Below, in pieces: positions 22,750-30,239 of a DNA stretch of 37,796 nucleotides. The notes under the pieces are model-generated. The model was not told the origin of the DNA, searched no databases, and saw only the letters and a program-made list of their open reading frames with translations. The translations under genes and the position numbers were made by a program. Position 1 is the first letter of the stretch. Every line of letters begins with the position of its first letter. This DNA comes from an uncultured Alphaproteobacteria bacterium (GTDB lineage: Bacteria; Pseudomonadota; Alphaproteobacteria; RF32; CAG-239): NCBI GenBank assembly GCA_944391425.1, contig CALXTO010000012.1, forward strand, positions 1 to 37,796. Direction: 5' to 3'.

Positions 22750-22894
22750 AAAACAGAGCATCAAAATTGATTTGAAAATACTGCCACATTTTATTTTCCG
22801 GCAAGTTGTTTTTTTCAAGACTGTCTTCGCGCAGCAGGTTGAAAATGTCCTCATGTTCAATATCTTCATATTTATAGCGATACTCTTTTTCCAT
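22706..22894 (-). CDS. Small acidic protein of unknown function (prophage edge)
   Basis: The 62-residue protein starts MEKEYRYKYEDIEHEDIF and is rich in Glu, Asp, Asn and Lys, with no signal or membrane segment. The ATG at 22894 has GAGGAA at good spacing; an earlier in-frame ATG at 22909 overlaps the previous stop (ATGA), so either start is possible and coupled translation with the upstream gene is likely. I do not recognise the family. The pair with 22906-23178 has the layout of a toxin-antitoxin or immunity operon, but no motif supports that. Confidence 0.6.
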   Translation of the reverse strand: MEKEYRYKYEDIEHEDIFNLLREDSLEKNNLPENKMWQYFQINFDALFFSRNDEICTKSSEK

Positions 22895-22905
22895 AAGCCG
22901 TTTCC

Positions 22906-23178
22906 TCATAAAGCAATTGTTTTGATCAAATCTCCCAGCCAGACATCAATACCCTGGTTGAGCATTTTGCGGAATTGCGTTGCATCATCTGGATTCGAAC
23001 TTTGCAGGATATCCAAAAGCTCCCAGTCCCGGAGATTGTCCACATATTCGCAGAATTCCAGGACAAGGTTGGCTTTGCGTCCGTAAGAAAAGGCATTTTG
23101 AAATTTGTTTAATTCAAAGGTTGCAAACAATTCGTCGGCCGCTTTTTTCATCTGTTCAAAATTTACAGGCATACGCAA
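22906..23178 (-). CDS. Small helical protein of unknown function (prophage edge)
   Basis: The protein has 90 residues from ATG 23178, or 88 from ATG 23172 (MPVNFEQMKKAADELFATF). It looks all-helical and acidic, with a C-terminal WELLDILQSSNPDDATQF segment and WLGDLIK. No family is recognised. It has a good promoter upstream (TTGACA, 18 bases, TAGATT on the - strand, 23237-23208). An eight-base inverted repeat, ATTAGTCC/GGACTAAT, flanks the likely transcription start. It forms a two-gene unit with the following small gene and lies downstream of the repressor. Confidence 0.65.
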   Translation of the reverse strand: MRMPVNFEQMKKAADELFATFELNKFQNAFSYGRKANLVLEFCEYVDNLRDWELLDILQSSNPDDATQFRKMLNQGIDVWLGDLIKTIAL

Positions 23179-23261
23179 TTAGTCCATACCATTTATTAGT
23201 ACGGACTAATCTACGATAATTGTATTGTCGATGTCAAGCAAAAAATATACGCTATACGTAT
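23178..23261 (-). promoter_or_regulatory. Promoter and operator-like repeats for the two small genes
   Basis: On the - strand TTGACA (23237-23232), 18 bases, TAGATT (23213-23208). The inverted repeat ATTAGTCC (23178-23185) and GGACTAAT (23203-23210) overlaps the -10 and the start codon. Upstream of the -35 lie TATACG at 23246 and 23253, the same half-site found at the repressor's own promoter. Confidence 0.5.
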
Positions 23262-23269
23262 TTTATGAG

Positions 23270-24070
23270 CTAGATGCGTTTAATGACGCCGACGGCCCTT
23301 CCAATGATGGAACATTCTTCAATACTGCGTTTGTATGATGTGTGTTTGTCATTGTCGGAGATTATATTCAGCATCTGCGGAGATGTATTCGGCACAAGTT
23401 CGATTCTCTTAATGGCAACGCCAAGACCGTCCCACAGGGCAAAAATGCCAGAAGGAGAGGGGCGGCGCCCTTTTTCGGATGTGTCTATGATAACTTTGTC
23501 GCCCGAGGCAATTGTCGGATACATGCTGTCGCCCAGTGCTTCAATAATGTAAACATTATTATGCTTAACTTTCATTTCGTCCAGATAATTTGAGGGAATG
23601 TGCCAGTTGTCTTTGACATTGGCCATGTGAACATCTTCGTTATAATTGCAGGTAATATCATTAAGAAAGTTGGTTGGGATGTGCCAGCCGTCTTTAACGT
23701 TATCTGCGCAGATGGTATTGCCGAACTGGTCGGTGATATTGCTGGTGGAGGCGCTTTCTGCGTTTCCGCAGCCGCCGTAAACGTCTATTTCGGGAACATA
23801 ACTGCCGGAGCGGTCATCAGGACCGTAAATTTCTCCGTTTCCTCCAAAATGGATTTGATCGCTCATTCCGGAATTGAAGTTGATCATGCTGTCCAGTCGG
23901 ACGCCGAGAATGGTGGCGGCCTTATAAATTCTATCCAGCGGAATAGCTTTGGTTTTCCCTGAAAACAGTTCGTATACTCGGCTGGGAGGCCAGTCCAGTT
24001 CTTTTGCAAAACGTGAAGGGTTGCTGCCCAACTCAGTCAGTCTGGTTTTAAGCCATGCCCATCTATTCAT
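23270..24070 (-). CDS. S24-type phage repressor (CI/LexA-like) with internal duplication
   Basis: The start at 24070 is chosen because AAGGAG lies seven bases upstream; it gives MNRWAWLKTRLTELG, 266 residues. A helix-turn-helix occupies about 1-65 (PSRFAKELDWPPSRVYELFSG). The S24 peptidase-like domain has GDSMYPT with Ser182 and GVAIKRIEL with Lys221, the usual Ser-Lys pair. A Cys-Gly pair at 101-102 in a VPEIDVYGGCG segment sits where related repressors are cut after RecA activation. Between them a segment NVKDxWHIPxNxL occurs twice (about 124-136 and 151-163); family members normally have one. It probably maintains lysogeny by binding TATACG repeats on either side of its gene. Confidence 0.9.
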   Translation of the reverse strand: MNRWAWLKTRLTELGSNPSRFAKELDWPPSRVYELFSGKTKAIPLDRIYKAATILGVRLDSMINFNSGMSDQIHFGGNGEIYGPDDRSGSYVPEIDVYGGCGNAESASTSNITDQFGNTICADNVKDGWHIPTNFLNDITCNYNEDVHMANVKDNWHIPSNYLDEMKVKHNNVYIIEALGDSMYPTIASGDKVIIDTSEKGRRPSPSGIFALWDGLGVAIKRIELVPNTSPQMLNIISDNDKHTSYKRSIEECSIIGRAVGVIKRI

Positions 24071-24118
24071 TGGTGTTCTCCTTGTGAATGTGTGCACCGG
24101 TTTGTCGGGTACATTAAA

Positions 24119-24212
24119 ATTATACGTTAATAGTAGCGTATAAAAGATTTTTTGTAAATATACGACTTTAGTAGAAAAATGACTTGACTTTGTGGTACGG
24201 TTATCGTATAAA
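24119..24212. promoter_or_regulatory. Divergent prophage promoters with operator repeats
   Basis: Rightward: TTGACT (24184-24189), 17 bases, TATAAA (24207-24212). Leftward, for the repressor: TTTACA (24158-24153), 17 bases, TACTAT (24135-24130). Operator-like half-sites TATACG/CGTATA occur at 24121, 24137, 24159 and 24205; the first two form an inverted repeat over the leftward -10, and the last overlaps the rightward -10. TATACGNNNNTAGTAG occurs twice (24121-24136, 24159-24174). Confidence 0.65.
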
Positions 24213-24267
24213 ATGGTGCTCGGTGTTATTTAATAATTTTCTTATATAATATGGAGCTGATTATTTT

Positions 24268-24711
24268 ATGGTATTAATGAGAACAGTTGAAGTCGTTGTT
24301 CATGAACATCCGGGAGGACGGAAAAGACTTTGCCGTCGCCGTTTGCAAGATGCCAGACTGTGGGAACAGATTGAAGGTAATCATCTTGAACGCGCGGCAA
24401 TTCGTTTGTGCAGAGGATATTCTTATATTTGCTGGGGCGGCAGGATTAAAACCTCATCATGGGTCGAATGCGGGATATCCTCCCGGGATCCGTTTCTTTG
24501 CATGGAAGATGACAGTCTTGATTATCTGATTCGGTGCAAGAAGGAATATCTCCGCTGGGCGGAAGAATGTGATCGGAATAAATTAAACCGGACAGCCGTT
24601 ATGGACATTCTTTTTTTCGGAAAATCTGCCAGTGAAGTTGAAAAAAATTATCGCAAGCGCCATGGGTGGGCTGTGAAAAATCTGGTTGAAGCTTTGAAAT
24701 TACATGGATAA
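24268..24711 (+). CDS. Putative prophage regulator (late-gene activator or antiterminator position)
   Basis: The 147-residue basic protein is not recognised with certainty. Its C-terminus (TAVMDILFFGKSASEVEKNYRKRHGWAVKNLVEAL) looks like a helix-turn-helix of the kind in small phage late regulators. The middle has a Trp- and Cys-containing region (YSYICWGGRIKTSSWVECG). It is the first gene rightward of the repressor and is driven by the TTGACT/TATAAA promoter. It is followed by a leader containing two terminators, the position where antitermination (Q-like) proteins are encoded in lambdoid phages. The function is inferred from position. Starts at 24268 and 24277 are both possible. Confidence 0.6.
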   Translation: MVLMRTVEVVVHEHPGGRKRLCRRRLQDARLWEQIEGNHLERAAIRLCRGYSYICWGGRIKTSSWVECGISSRDPFLCMEDDSLDYLIRCKKEYLRWAEECDRNKLNRTAVMDILFFGKSASEVEKNYRKRHGWAVKNLVEALKLHG

Positions 24712-24729
24712 AAATGGATTTTTAAAAAG

Positions 24730-24771
24730 TTATCCACAGGTATTGACAAATCGGGAAAATAATTGTATAAA
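24730..24771 (+). promoter_or_regulatory. Strong late promoter with adjacent DnaA-box sequence
   Basis: A perfect TTGACA (24743-24748), 17 bases and TATAAA (24766-24771) make this the best promoter in the window. Directly upstream is TTATCCACA (24730-24738), identical to the DnaA-box consensus, which may be chance. It faces the lysis and structural genes. Confidence 0.7.
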
Positions 24772-24776
24772 AAATG

Positions 24777-24836
24777 CATAATGGATGTTTTTATATCTAA
24801 ATTAATAAATCCGCCTTTCAAGGCGGTTTTTTTATA
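24777..24836 (+). ncRNA. Short terminated transcript (about 55-60 bases) from the late promoter
   Basis: A start near 24778 and the terminator CCGCCTT (24811-24817) with AAGGCGG (24820-24826) plus seven Ts define a transcript of about 55-60 bases with no reading frame. It may be a small RNA or an attenuated leader of the late operon. Confidence 0.5.
24811..24833 (+). terminator. First terminator in the late leader
   Basis: Perfect seven-pair GC-rich stem with a TC loop followed by TTTTTTT (24827-24833). It lies about 40 bases after the predicted start of the late promoter. Confidence 0.88.
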
Positions 24837-24910
24837 TAAGAAACATCGACCTGATTTTGTAAAAACAATATAGAAATCTTATGCGGGTTGGTCCCGCGCC
24901 TCAAACTTTG

Positions 24911-24939
24911 GTCGGAGCCTTTGGTTCCGGCCTTTTTTT
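24911..24939 (+). terminator. Second terminator in the late leader
   Basis: GGTCGGAGCC and GGTTCCGGCC pair over ten positions (two wobbles) around TTT, followed by seven Ts. A further hairpin, GCGGG/CCCGC, lies at about 24883-24897. The second terminator ends 25 bases before the lysis gene start, so lysis and late genes require readthrough of two terminators from the promoter at 24743. Confidence 0.8.
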
Positions 24940-24963
24940 ATAACCTGATGAAAGGAATGAAAA

Positions 24964-25761
24964 ATGAAAGCAAAAGAAGTTGAACGTCTGGAAAAGATGT
25001 TCAATAATATGTCGGATGACGAAAAGCATAAATATCTTTTGGCGGAATATGACCGGTTGGTCGGCAGGGATTCTAATGCTTGGGACGATGAAAGTGAAGG
25101 CCTTGATGAAGCCTCGGCTGTTGAACCGGAATCTAATAAATTTCTGGAAACCCGAAGATTGAAAGAACGTTATGCACCCAGCCGGGTTGAAACCTGGAGT
25201 TATGACCTTAAACCGGTAACGGATGATACCGAGCATCAGCGGAATATTGCCAATTATCCGCTGAACCATCCCATATACCAGACACGGGAACAGAGTTTTC
25301 CCAAACCGCAGGGCAAACCTTACGTTCGTTTTGACGGCAAAAACCTGTACTGGCAGGACGGAGATACATCTTCCCGCAGCTGGCGTGCCATGTCCGGACA
25401 ACCATGGGCACAGGATGTATTAAGCCAGAGAAATGTTGATGAAGGTCCGATTCCCGAAGGCGTTTGGACTTTAGATTATTCGACCAGGTTAAACGCCTAT
25501 CGCAATAAAAATGATTGGAACGGACGCAACAAAGCTTCCTGGGGGGAAGACCTGGTGAAAATAAAACCCAAGTCCTGGACAAACACTCATGGGCGTGACG
25601 GTTTTAATCTCCATGGCGGAAAAGAATTTGGTTCGGCAGGTTGTGTAGATTTGTCAAAGGGAAGTTCGGATTTTATGCGCTATTTGGATGACTACGGAAA
25701 CGACATGGATTTGGTTGTCGAATATAAAAATCTGCCCCTGTCTCAAAAATATAAAAAATAA
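24964..25761 (+). CDS. Tlde1/DUF2778-like peptidoglycan enzyme, candidate endolysin
   Basis: The 265-residue protein has an unrecognised N-terminal half (1-115, acidic) and a C-terminal domain with the pattern of the L,D-transpeptidase-related Tlde1/DUF2778 family: YVRFDGKNLYW, RSWRAMSGQP, GPIPEGVW (161-168), then DGFNLHGG with His217 and SAGCVDL with Ser224 and Cys227. The HxG...SxGC set is the catalytic signature of YkuD-type folds. Members cut or edit peptidoglycan peptides and are known as type VI secretion toxins. Here it is the first late gene, followed by two membrane proteins, as in a phage lysis cassette. There is no signal peptide, so a holin would be needed. RBS GAAAGGA. Confidence 0.7.
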   Translation: MKAKEVERLEKMFNNMSDDEKHKYLLAEYDRLVGRDSNAWDDESEGLDEASAVEPESNKFLETRRLKERYAPSRVETWSYDLKPVTDDTEHQRNIANYPLNHPIYQTREQSFPKPQGKPYVRFDGKNLYWQDGDTSSRSWRAMSGQPWAQDVLSQRNVDEGPIPEGVWTLDYSTRLNAYRNKNDWNGRNKASWGEDLVKIKPKSWTNTHGRDGFNLHGGKEFGSAGCVDLSKGSSDFMRYLDDYGNDMDLVVEYKNLPLSQKYKK

Positions 25762-25826
25762 TGGTTGTATTTAAAATAATTTTCTATTAACATAAAATCG
25801 TATGTTCATATTCAGGAGTTTCAAAC

Positions 25827-26249
25827 ATGGAATACTTCAAAAAAATGGCGGCGGTTGTGCTTGATTGTGTTTTCGGCATTATTTGGGTTATGTTTTACTG
25901 GCATATCCTGAAATATTGTTTTGATGCCTTTATCTTTTGCGGCCCGCCTATGGTCAACGGTCATTTCAATATGTACATGTTTACCGGATGGTTGCTGTTT
26001 TTCGGTATTGTTTACTGGAAGCCGTGCATTGGGTATTTTAAGGAGTTTTTTATTGAAAAAATTTCTTTGTCCGAGCGTTTGGGGCTCCTGATTCAAAGTG
26101 GCGTTTTTATGCTGACGTTTTTATTGTGCGGCGCGTTGTTGTACTGGATTTGTTCAAACTCGGGAGATTGGGGAAAAGCTTCTTTTTTCTGGTGCCATAC
26201 GGAGCTTCACGACCAATTTTTATCTTTTGTAAGGGGGTACAATGGTTAA
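25827..26249 (+). CDS. Membrane protein, candidate holin or lysis partner
   Basis: The 140-residue protein has three strongly predicted membrane helices (about 7-28, 50-66, 86-109) rich in Trp, Phe and Cys, and a short polar C-terminus. The ATG follows AGGAG at nine bases. It does not match a holin family I know, but its place right after the candidate endolysin and before terminase is the usual place for holins. It overlaps the next gene by 8 bases. Confidence 0.6.
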   Translation: MEYFKKMAAVVLDCVFGIIWVMFYWHILKYCFDAFIFCGPPMVNGHFNMYMFTGWLLFFGIVYWKPCIGYFKEFFIEKISLSERLGLLIQSGVFMLTFLLCGALLYWICSNSGDWGKASFFWCHTELHDQFLSFVRGYNG

Positions 26250-26604
26250 AAAATTGAATTTTGCGTCTTTTCTTTATTGGGCGGGAGTCGTTTTATCATA
26301 TGCGGTTATTATAAGCATGGCCGTCTACTATTATCAAATGATTCAACCTCTGGAAATTTTCCCCAACCGAGAAAACCACATTTTGATTTGGACAGCCGTA
26401 TTCATTGTGGTTTCTCTCATTGAGCTCAAACAAAACTTCTTGCGGGGAGTGCAGGAACTCACTGTTCCGGGAAACGGAGCATCCGTATTTCTTCGGCAAT
26501 GGACCTGTTTGCTGACACTGATGGCTGTTTTTGTTTTTTTAATGGCTTTTCTTCGCGGAGCTGAAGTTTGGGTCGTAAGATTTATGCAGCTTTTTATCTT
26601 TTGA
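26242..26604 (+). CDS. Membrane protein, candidate holin or lysis partner
   Basis: The 120-residue protein has three predicted membrane helices (about 5-30, 43-60, 86-110), basic residues between them and a short C-terminus. The ATG follows AAGGGGG. Size and topology fit class I holins or small phage membrane proteins. It is translationally coupled to the preceding membrane protein gene by an 8-base overlap and followed by an intrinsic terminator. Confidence 0.6.
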   Translation: MVKKLNFASFLYWAGVVLSYAVIISMAVYYYQMIQPLEIFPNRENHILIWTAVFIVVSLIELKQNFLRGVQELTVPGNGASVFLRQWTCLLTLMAVFVFLMAFLRGAEVWVVRFMQLFIF

Positions 26605-26631
26605 CCGCAGCAATTTCAGATACCTATTGGT

Positions 26632-26658
26632 GCCGGGGCTAAAACCCCGGCTTTTTTG
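26632..26658 (+). terminator. Terminator between lysis cassette and packaging genes
   Basis: GCCGGGG (26632-26638), loop CTAAAA, CCCCGGC (26645-26651), then TTTTTT. It separates the lysis genes from terminase and would partly uncouple their expression. Confidence 0.88.
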
Positions 26659-26679
26659 TTAATTGGTAGGGAAAGGAAA

Positions 26680-28044
26680 ATGAATGACACAAAAAAAAGA
26701 GTAAAAAAGTTCGTAAAGAAAGAACCTGAACTTAAAATTGAGATTGCCGAAGTTTTTCGGCCGTTGTTGAGCGAAGCTCGGCGCATAAAATTTTATTACG
26801 GCGGCCGCGGCGGCGGAAAATCATATGCTTTTGCCGACAGTCTGCTGCTTTTGGGGCGCCAAAAAAAGTTGTTTATTGCCTGTCTGCGGGAAATTCAGGA
26901 TTCTATCAAAGATTCGGTTTATAAACTGTTATGTGACCGTATTAGTGCCTGGGGATTGAACGATTATAAAATTTTTGAAAATAAAATCGAGAACACGGTT
27001 ACCAAAACCAGGTTTGTTTTTAAAGGATTGCGCGATCAGGACGTAAATAACATTAAATCGCTGGAAGGCGTGGATATAGCCTGGATTGAGGAGGCACAGA
27101 CAATTACGCGAAAATCCTGGAATATTTTAAATCCGACCATTCGCAAAGACGGTTCGGAAATTTGGATTTCCATGAACAGAGAAGAGGAAAACGATCCGTT
27201 GTGGGTATTAGTCGGATCCAAACCGGATGAACGCACGTTGGTTTGTAAGGTAAATTACTGTGATAATCCTTTTTGTCCTGAAGAACTTAAACTTCAAGCC
27301 GAAAAATGCAGGCGTGAAAACCCAGAGGATTATAAGCACATCTGGTTGGGAGAACCGATTCGGCAAGGCGATTACAAACTGATTTCCTCTGTATCGGTTC
27401 GGAATGCTTTTGTTTCCAAGATATTGTCGTCGACATCTCCTTTGGTGGTTGGTTTGGATATTGCCCGTTTTGGCGATGATCAGACGTCTTTTTGTTTTCG
27501 CCGCGGCAGATGGTGTATGCGTTTTGAAAGTTATCGTAAATTGGATAATGTGGAAGTTGCCAATCTGGCAACCAACATCATCCGCAGCCAAAAGCCGCAC
27601 CGCCTGTTTATGGATGTTGGCGGTCAGGGAGCCGGTGTTTACGATATTCTCAAAGACCGGGGTTTTGGTGAGATTATTCGTGGTGTTTATTTCGGAGAAA
27701 AAGCTTTAAACGAAGAACGTTACAGTAACCGCCGGGCGGAGATGTGGGACGAAGTACGCCAATGGCTGTCGTCAAAACCTGAAGTCCAGCTTCCGGCAGA
27801 CGAAGAGCTTTTAGACGATTTGACTTCTGTCAATAAAAAATACGACCGCCGCGGAAGGCTTCAGCTTGAGGAAAAGGATGAAGTGAAGAAGCGCCTCGGA
27901 AGGTCGCCCGATAAAGGGGATGCTTTGGCGCTGACTTTCGCCGAACCTGTTTATGACGACGGCGAGCCGCAAATATACGGCAACGGTCGGCTGACATATG
28001 AAGATTTGTTTAACAATACAGCAAAAAGGAGCAATGAATGGTAA
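26680..28044 (+). CDS. Phage terminase large subunit
   Basis: This ATPase-nuclease packages phage DNA into the prohead. The ATG at 26680 (RBS GGGAAAGGA) gives 454 residues; an upstream TTG at 26656 is inside the terminator and unlikely. Walker A is GGRGGGKS (41-48), Walker B VDIAWIEEA (131-139). The RNase H-like nuclease domain has GLDIARFGDD (Asp260), FMDVGGQG (Asp312) and a C-terminal SPDKGDALALTF. The layout is that of the Terminase_3/PBSX-type group. No clear small terminase gene lies upstream; the 67-residue protein at 30240 is one candidate. Confidence 0.93.
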   Translation: MNDTKKRVKKFVKKEPELKIEIAEVFRPLLSEARRIKFYYGGRGGGKSYAFADSLLLLGRQKKLFIACLREIQDSIKDSVYKLLCDRISAWGLNDYKIFENKIENTVTKTRFVFKGLRDQDVNNIKSLEGVDIAWIEEAQTITRKSWNILNPTIRKDGSEIWISMNREEENDPLWVLVGSKPDERTLVCKVNYCDNPFCPEELKLQAEKCRRENPEDYKHIWLGEPIRQGDYKLISSVSVRNAFVSKILSSTSPLVVGLDIARFGDDQTSFCFRRGRWCMRFESYRKLDNVEVANLATNIIRSQKPHRLFMDVGGQGAGVYDILKDRGFGEIIRGVYFGEKALNEERYSNRRAEMWDEVRQWLSSKPEVQLPADEELLDDLTSVNKKYDRRGRLQLEEKDEVKKRLGRSPDKGDALALTFAEPVYDDGEPQIYGNGRLTYEDLFNNTAKRSNEW

Positions 28045-28295
28045 AAGCTGTCATGGACCGGGTGTTTATCCGGTTGCAACCTAAAGAAGCCGCCACAAAA
28101 GGCGGTATTTTTTTAACAGAAGATCACGAAGCGGAACGCACAATCGGAATTGTGGAAAGCATCGGGCCGGAAGTCAGGAGCGTTAAACCGGGAAACAAGG
28201 TGTTGTTTCATGTATTTGATGATCTTCCGAGCTACGATCCAGATGTAGTTGTCGTCAGGGAAAAGTCTTTGTTGGGAGTATTTGAAGATGAGTAA
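28038..28295 (+). CDS. Phage-encoded GroES-like co-chaperonin
   Basis: The 85-residue protein reads as a short GroES: MDRVFIRLQPKEAATKGGIFLTED, then TIGIVESIGPEVRSVKPGNKVLFH and a C-terminal VVVREKSLLGVFED. The mobile-loop tripeptide region GGIFL, which contacts GroEL, is kept. It is about ten residues shorter than host GroES, mostly in the roof region. Phage co-chaperonins such as T4 gp31 let the host GroEL fold the large capsid protein. The gene is packed between terminase (7-base overlap) and portal (8-base overlap), which fits such a role. Confidence 0.85.
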   Translation: MVKAVMDRVFIRLQPKEAATKGGIFLTEDHEAERTIGIVESIGPEVRSVKPGNKVLFHVFDDLPSYDPDVVVVREKSLLGVFEDE

Positions 28296-30225
28296 ACAAA
28301 AGGAAGTTGAAGAGTGGATTAAGAAAATATCGGCAGCAGAAAAAAAATACGGTGCCTATTATAATCTGATCAAGGAAACTCGCAGTTTCTATAAGGATAA
28401 TAACGGGCTGCGCCAAAATGACGGGCATTACAACATTTTTTGGTCTACAATTGAAACGATGAAGCCATTTTTATATTTCAAGCAGCCGCGCCCGTATATT
28501 GAACGCAGCAATAAAACGGCATCGGCAGTAGAGAACGCTGCTTGTGAAATTCTTTCCAAGGCTCTGGCCTGGGATTTAGAAAAATTTGACTTTGACAGCG
28601 TTGTCAAATATGCCCGCAATGATTTTCTCATCAGCGGTTGCGGCATTATCTGGGAACGTTACCGTCCAGAATTTAAGAAGCTTTCTTCTCCGAGTGAAAA
28701 AGAAAGTGAGGTTGAGATAAAAAGTTCAGAGAAAGTCATATCTGAATATGTTAATCCGGAGCAGTTTTTGGCAGATTGCGATAAAGTAGGCATTTGGGAA
28801 GACGTTACATGGATTGCGCGCAAAATCTTTATGACTAAACAGGAAGCGATCGATGCCTTTGGTGAAAAGAATTGCCTTGAACTGGTAAAATACGGAGAGC
28901 AAGATTATCAGAACAAAGAAACCTGCATTTATGAAATTTGGGATAAAAACAGCAGAAAAGTTTATTGGCTTTCAAAAGAAAAAGATTCCGATTTTTTGAA
29001 AGTAATTGACGATCCTTTTCATTTGAGCGGTTTTTTCCCTTGTCCGAAACCGATTTTTGCCACTCTGACCAATGACAGCATTATTCCGGTTCCGGACTAT
29101 TGCCTGATTAAGGAGTTATTAAGCGAGCTGAACGGAATAAATTCCAGAATGCGCCTGACGATGCAGGCACTCAAAGTCAGTGGAGCTTATGACAATTCTT
29201 TTCCGGAGCTGGCCGGTATTTTCAATAAGGATGTGACTCTGGTTGCCGCAAAGGATTTTCAACGTCTGAAAGATGCCGGGGGTTTGCGCGGAATCCTGGA
29301 TTTTATTCCGATTGAACAATATGTAACGGCTTTGCAGCAATTGGCTACCCGCCGCCAGGATATCATAACTCAAATTTATGAGGTTACGGGGGTATCAGAT
29401 ATTATGCGCGGCAACTCCGATGCCGGGGAAACGGCAACCGCGGTTGCCAAAAAAACAAATTTCGGTACTCTGCGTAATCAGGACCGGCAGAATGATATGC
29501 AGCGTTTTATCAAAGATTTGTTCTGTATCAAAGCCGAAATCATCTGTGAATTGTTTTCCAAAGATACTTTGGTCGGTTTCTTGTCGCCGGACAAACGTCA
29601 GAACAAAGCTTTGGCAGATGCGGCTGTTGCTTTGCTTAAAAACGAAAAAATGCGCGGGATGCTGTTAGAGGTGGAAACCGACAATGTGTTTAACGCAGAC
29701 GAAGAAGCCGTCAAAACGTTGAACGGTGTAAAAACTTTGGGCGATCTGATAAATGCGGCTTTGCCGGTCGTCAGCCAGCAGCCGCTTTTGCTGCCTTTAT
29801 ACCGGGCGATGATTGAAGCCGTCTGCGTTTCTTTGCCACAGGCCAGATCTTTTGAAAATGTTTTGGAAAAAGTCTTCAACGATATCAGCAAAGACCTAAA
29901 CGAACCGGAACCTCCGCGGCAGCCGGATCCGCAGCTGCAGCTGGCGCAGGAAAAGCTTAATTTGGAGCGGGAGAAAAACCAGCTGAAGTCCAGAGAATTG
30001 GATATCAAGGAATTCAGCGAAAAAGCCAAGGTTGAACAAACCGATAAGGAAATGAAACTGCAAAGCGGATTTAAGATACAGGAGATTGCCGATGAACGAA
30101 AAAAAACCAACGCCATTGTCGGCGAACGAAAGCCGGTCGTTATTACGCAAAAGGTCCCTTTACCGTTGCGCCCCAAAAAAGTCGACAATAATGTGACGAC
30201 AGGTTATGTAAAGGCCTTTGAGTAA
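28288..30225 (+). CDS. Phage portal protein
   Basis: The portal is the dodecameric DNA channel at one capsid vertex. The ATG at 28288 is preceded by GGGAG and overlaps the GroES gene by 8 bases; 645 residues result. Typical podoviral portal segments are visible: ETMKPFLYFKQPRPYIE, YVNPEQFLADC, and the region VTALQQLATRRQDIITQIYEVTG followed by SDIMRGNSDAGETATAVAKK. The C-terminal part from about 555 is a charged helical coiled coil (QLAQEKLNLEREKNQLKSRE and onward), as in long-barrel portals. Confidence 0.88.
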   Translation: MSKQKEVEEWIKKISAAEKKYGAYYNLIKETRSFYKDNNGLRQNDGHYNIFWSTIETMKPFLYFKQPRPYIERSNKTASAVENAACEILSKALAWDLEKFDFDSVVKYARNDFLISGCGIIWERYRPEFKKLSSPSEKESEVEIKSSEKVISEYVNPEQFLADCDKVGIWEDVTWIARKIFMTKQEAIDAFGEKNCLELVKYGEQDYQNKETCIYEIWDKNSRKVYWLSKEKDSDFLKVIDDPFHLSGFFPCPKPIFATLTNDSIIPVPDYCLIKELLSELNGINSRMRLTMQALKVSGAYDNSFPELAGIFNKDVTLVAAKDFQRLKDAGGLRGILDFIPIEQYVTALQQLATRRQDIITQIYEVTGVSDIMRGNSDAGETATAVAKKTNFGTLRNQDRQNDMQRFIKDLFCIKAEIICELFSKDTLVGFLSPDKRQNKALADAAVALLKNEKMRGMLLEVETDNVFNADEEAVKTLNGVKTLGDLINAALPVVSQQPLLLPLYRAMIEAVCVSLPQARSFENVLEKVFNDISKDLNEPEPPRQPDPQLQLAQEKLNLEREKNQLKSRELDIKEFSEKAKVEQTDKEMKLQSGFKIQEIADERKKTNAIVGERKPVVITQKVPLPLRPKKVDNNVTTGYVKAFE

Positions 30226-30239
30226 TCAAGGAGGCAGCC

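Noticed and set aside
24071..24097. Nine extra N-terminal residues of the repressor
   Set aside because: The AAGGAG site lies inside this stretch and fits the ATG at 24070.
26656..26679. TTG start for terminase
   Set aside because: It falls within the T run of the terminator; ATG 26680 has a strong ribosome site.
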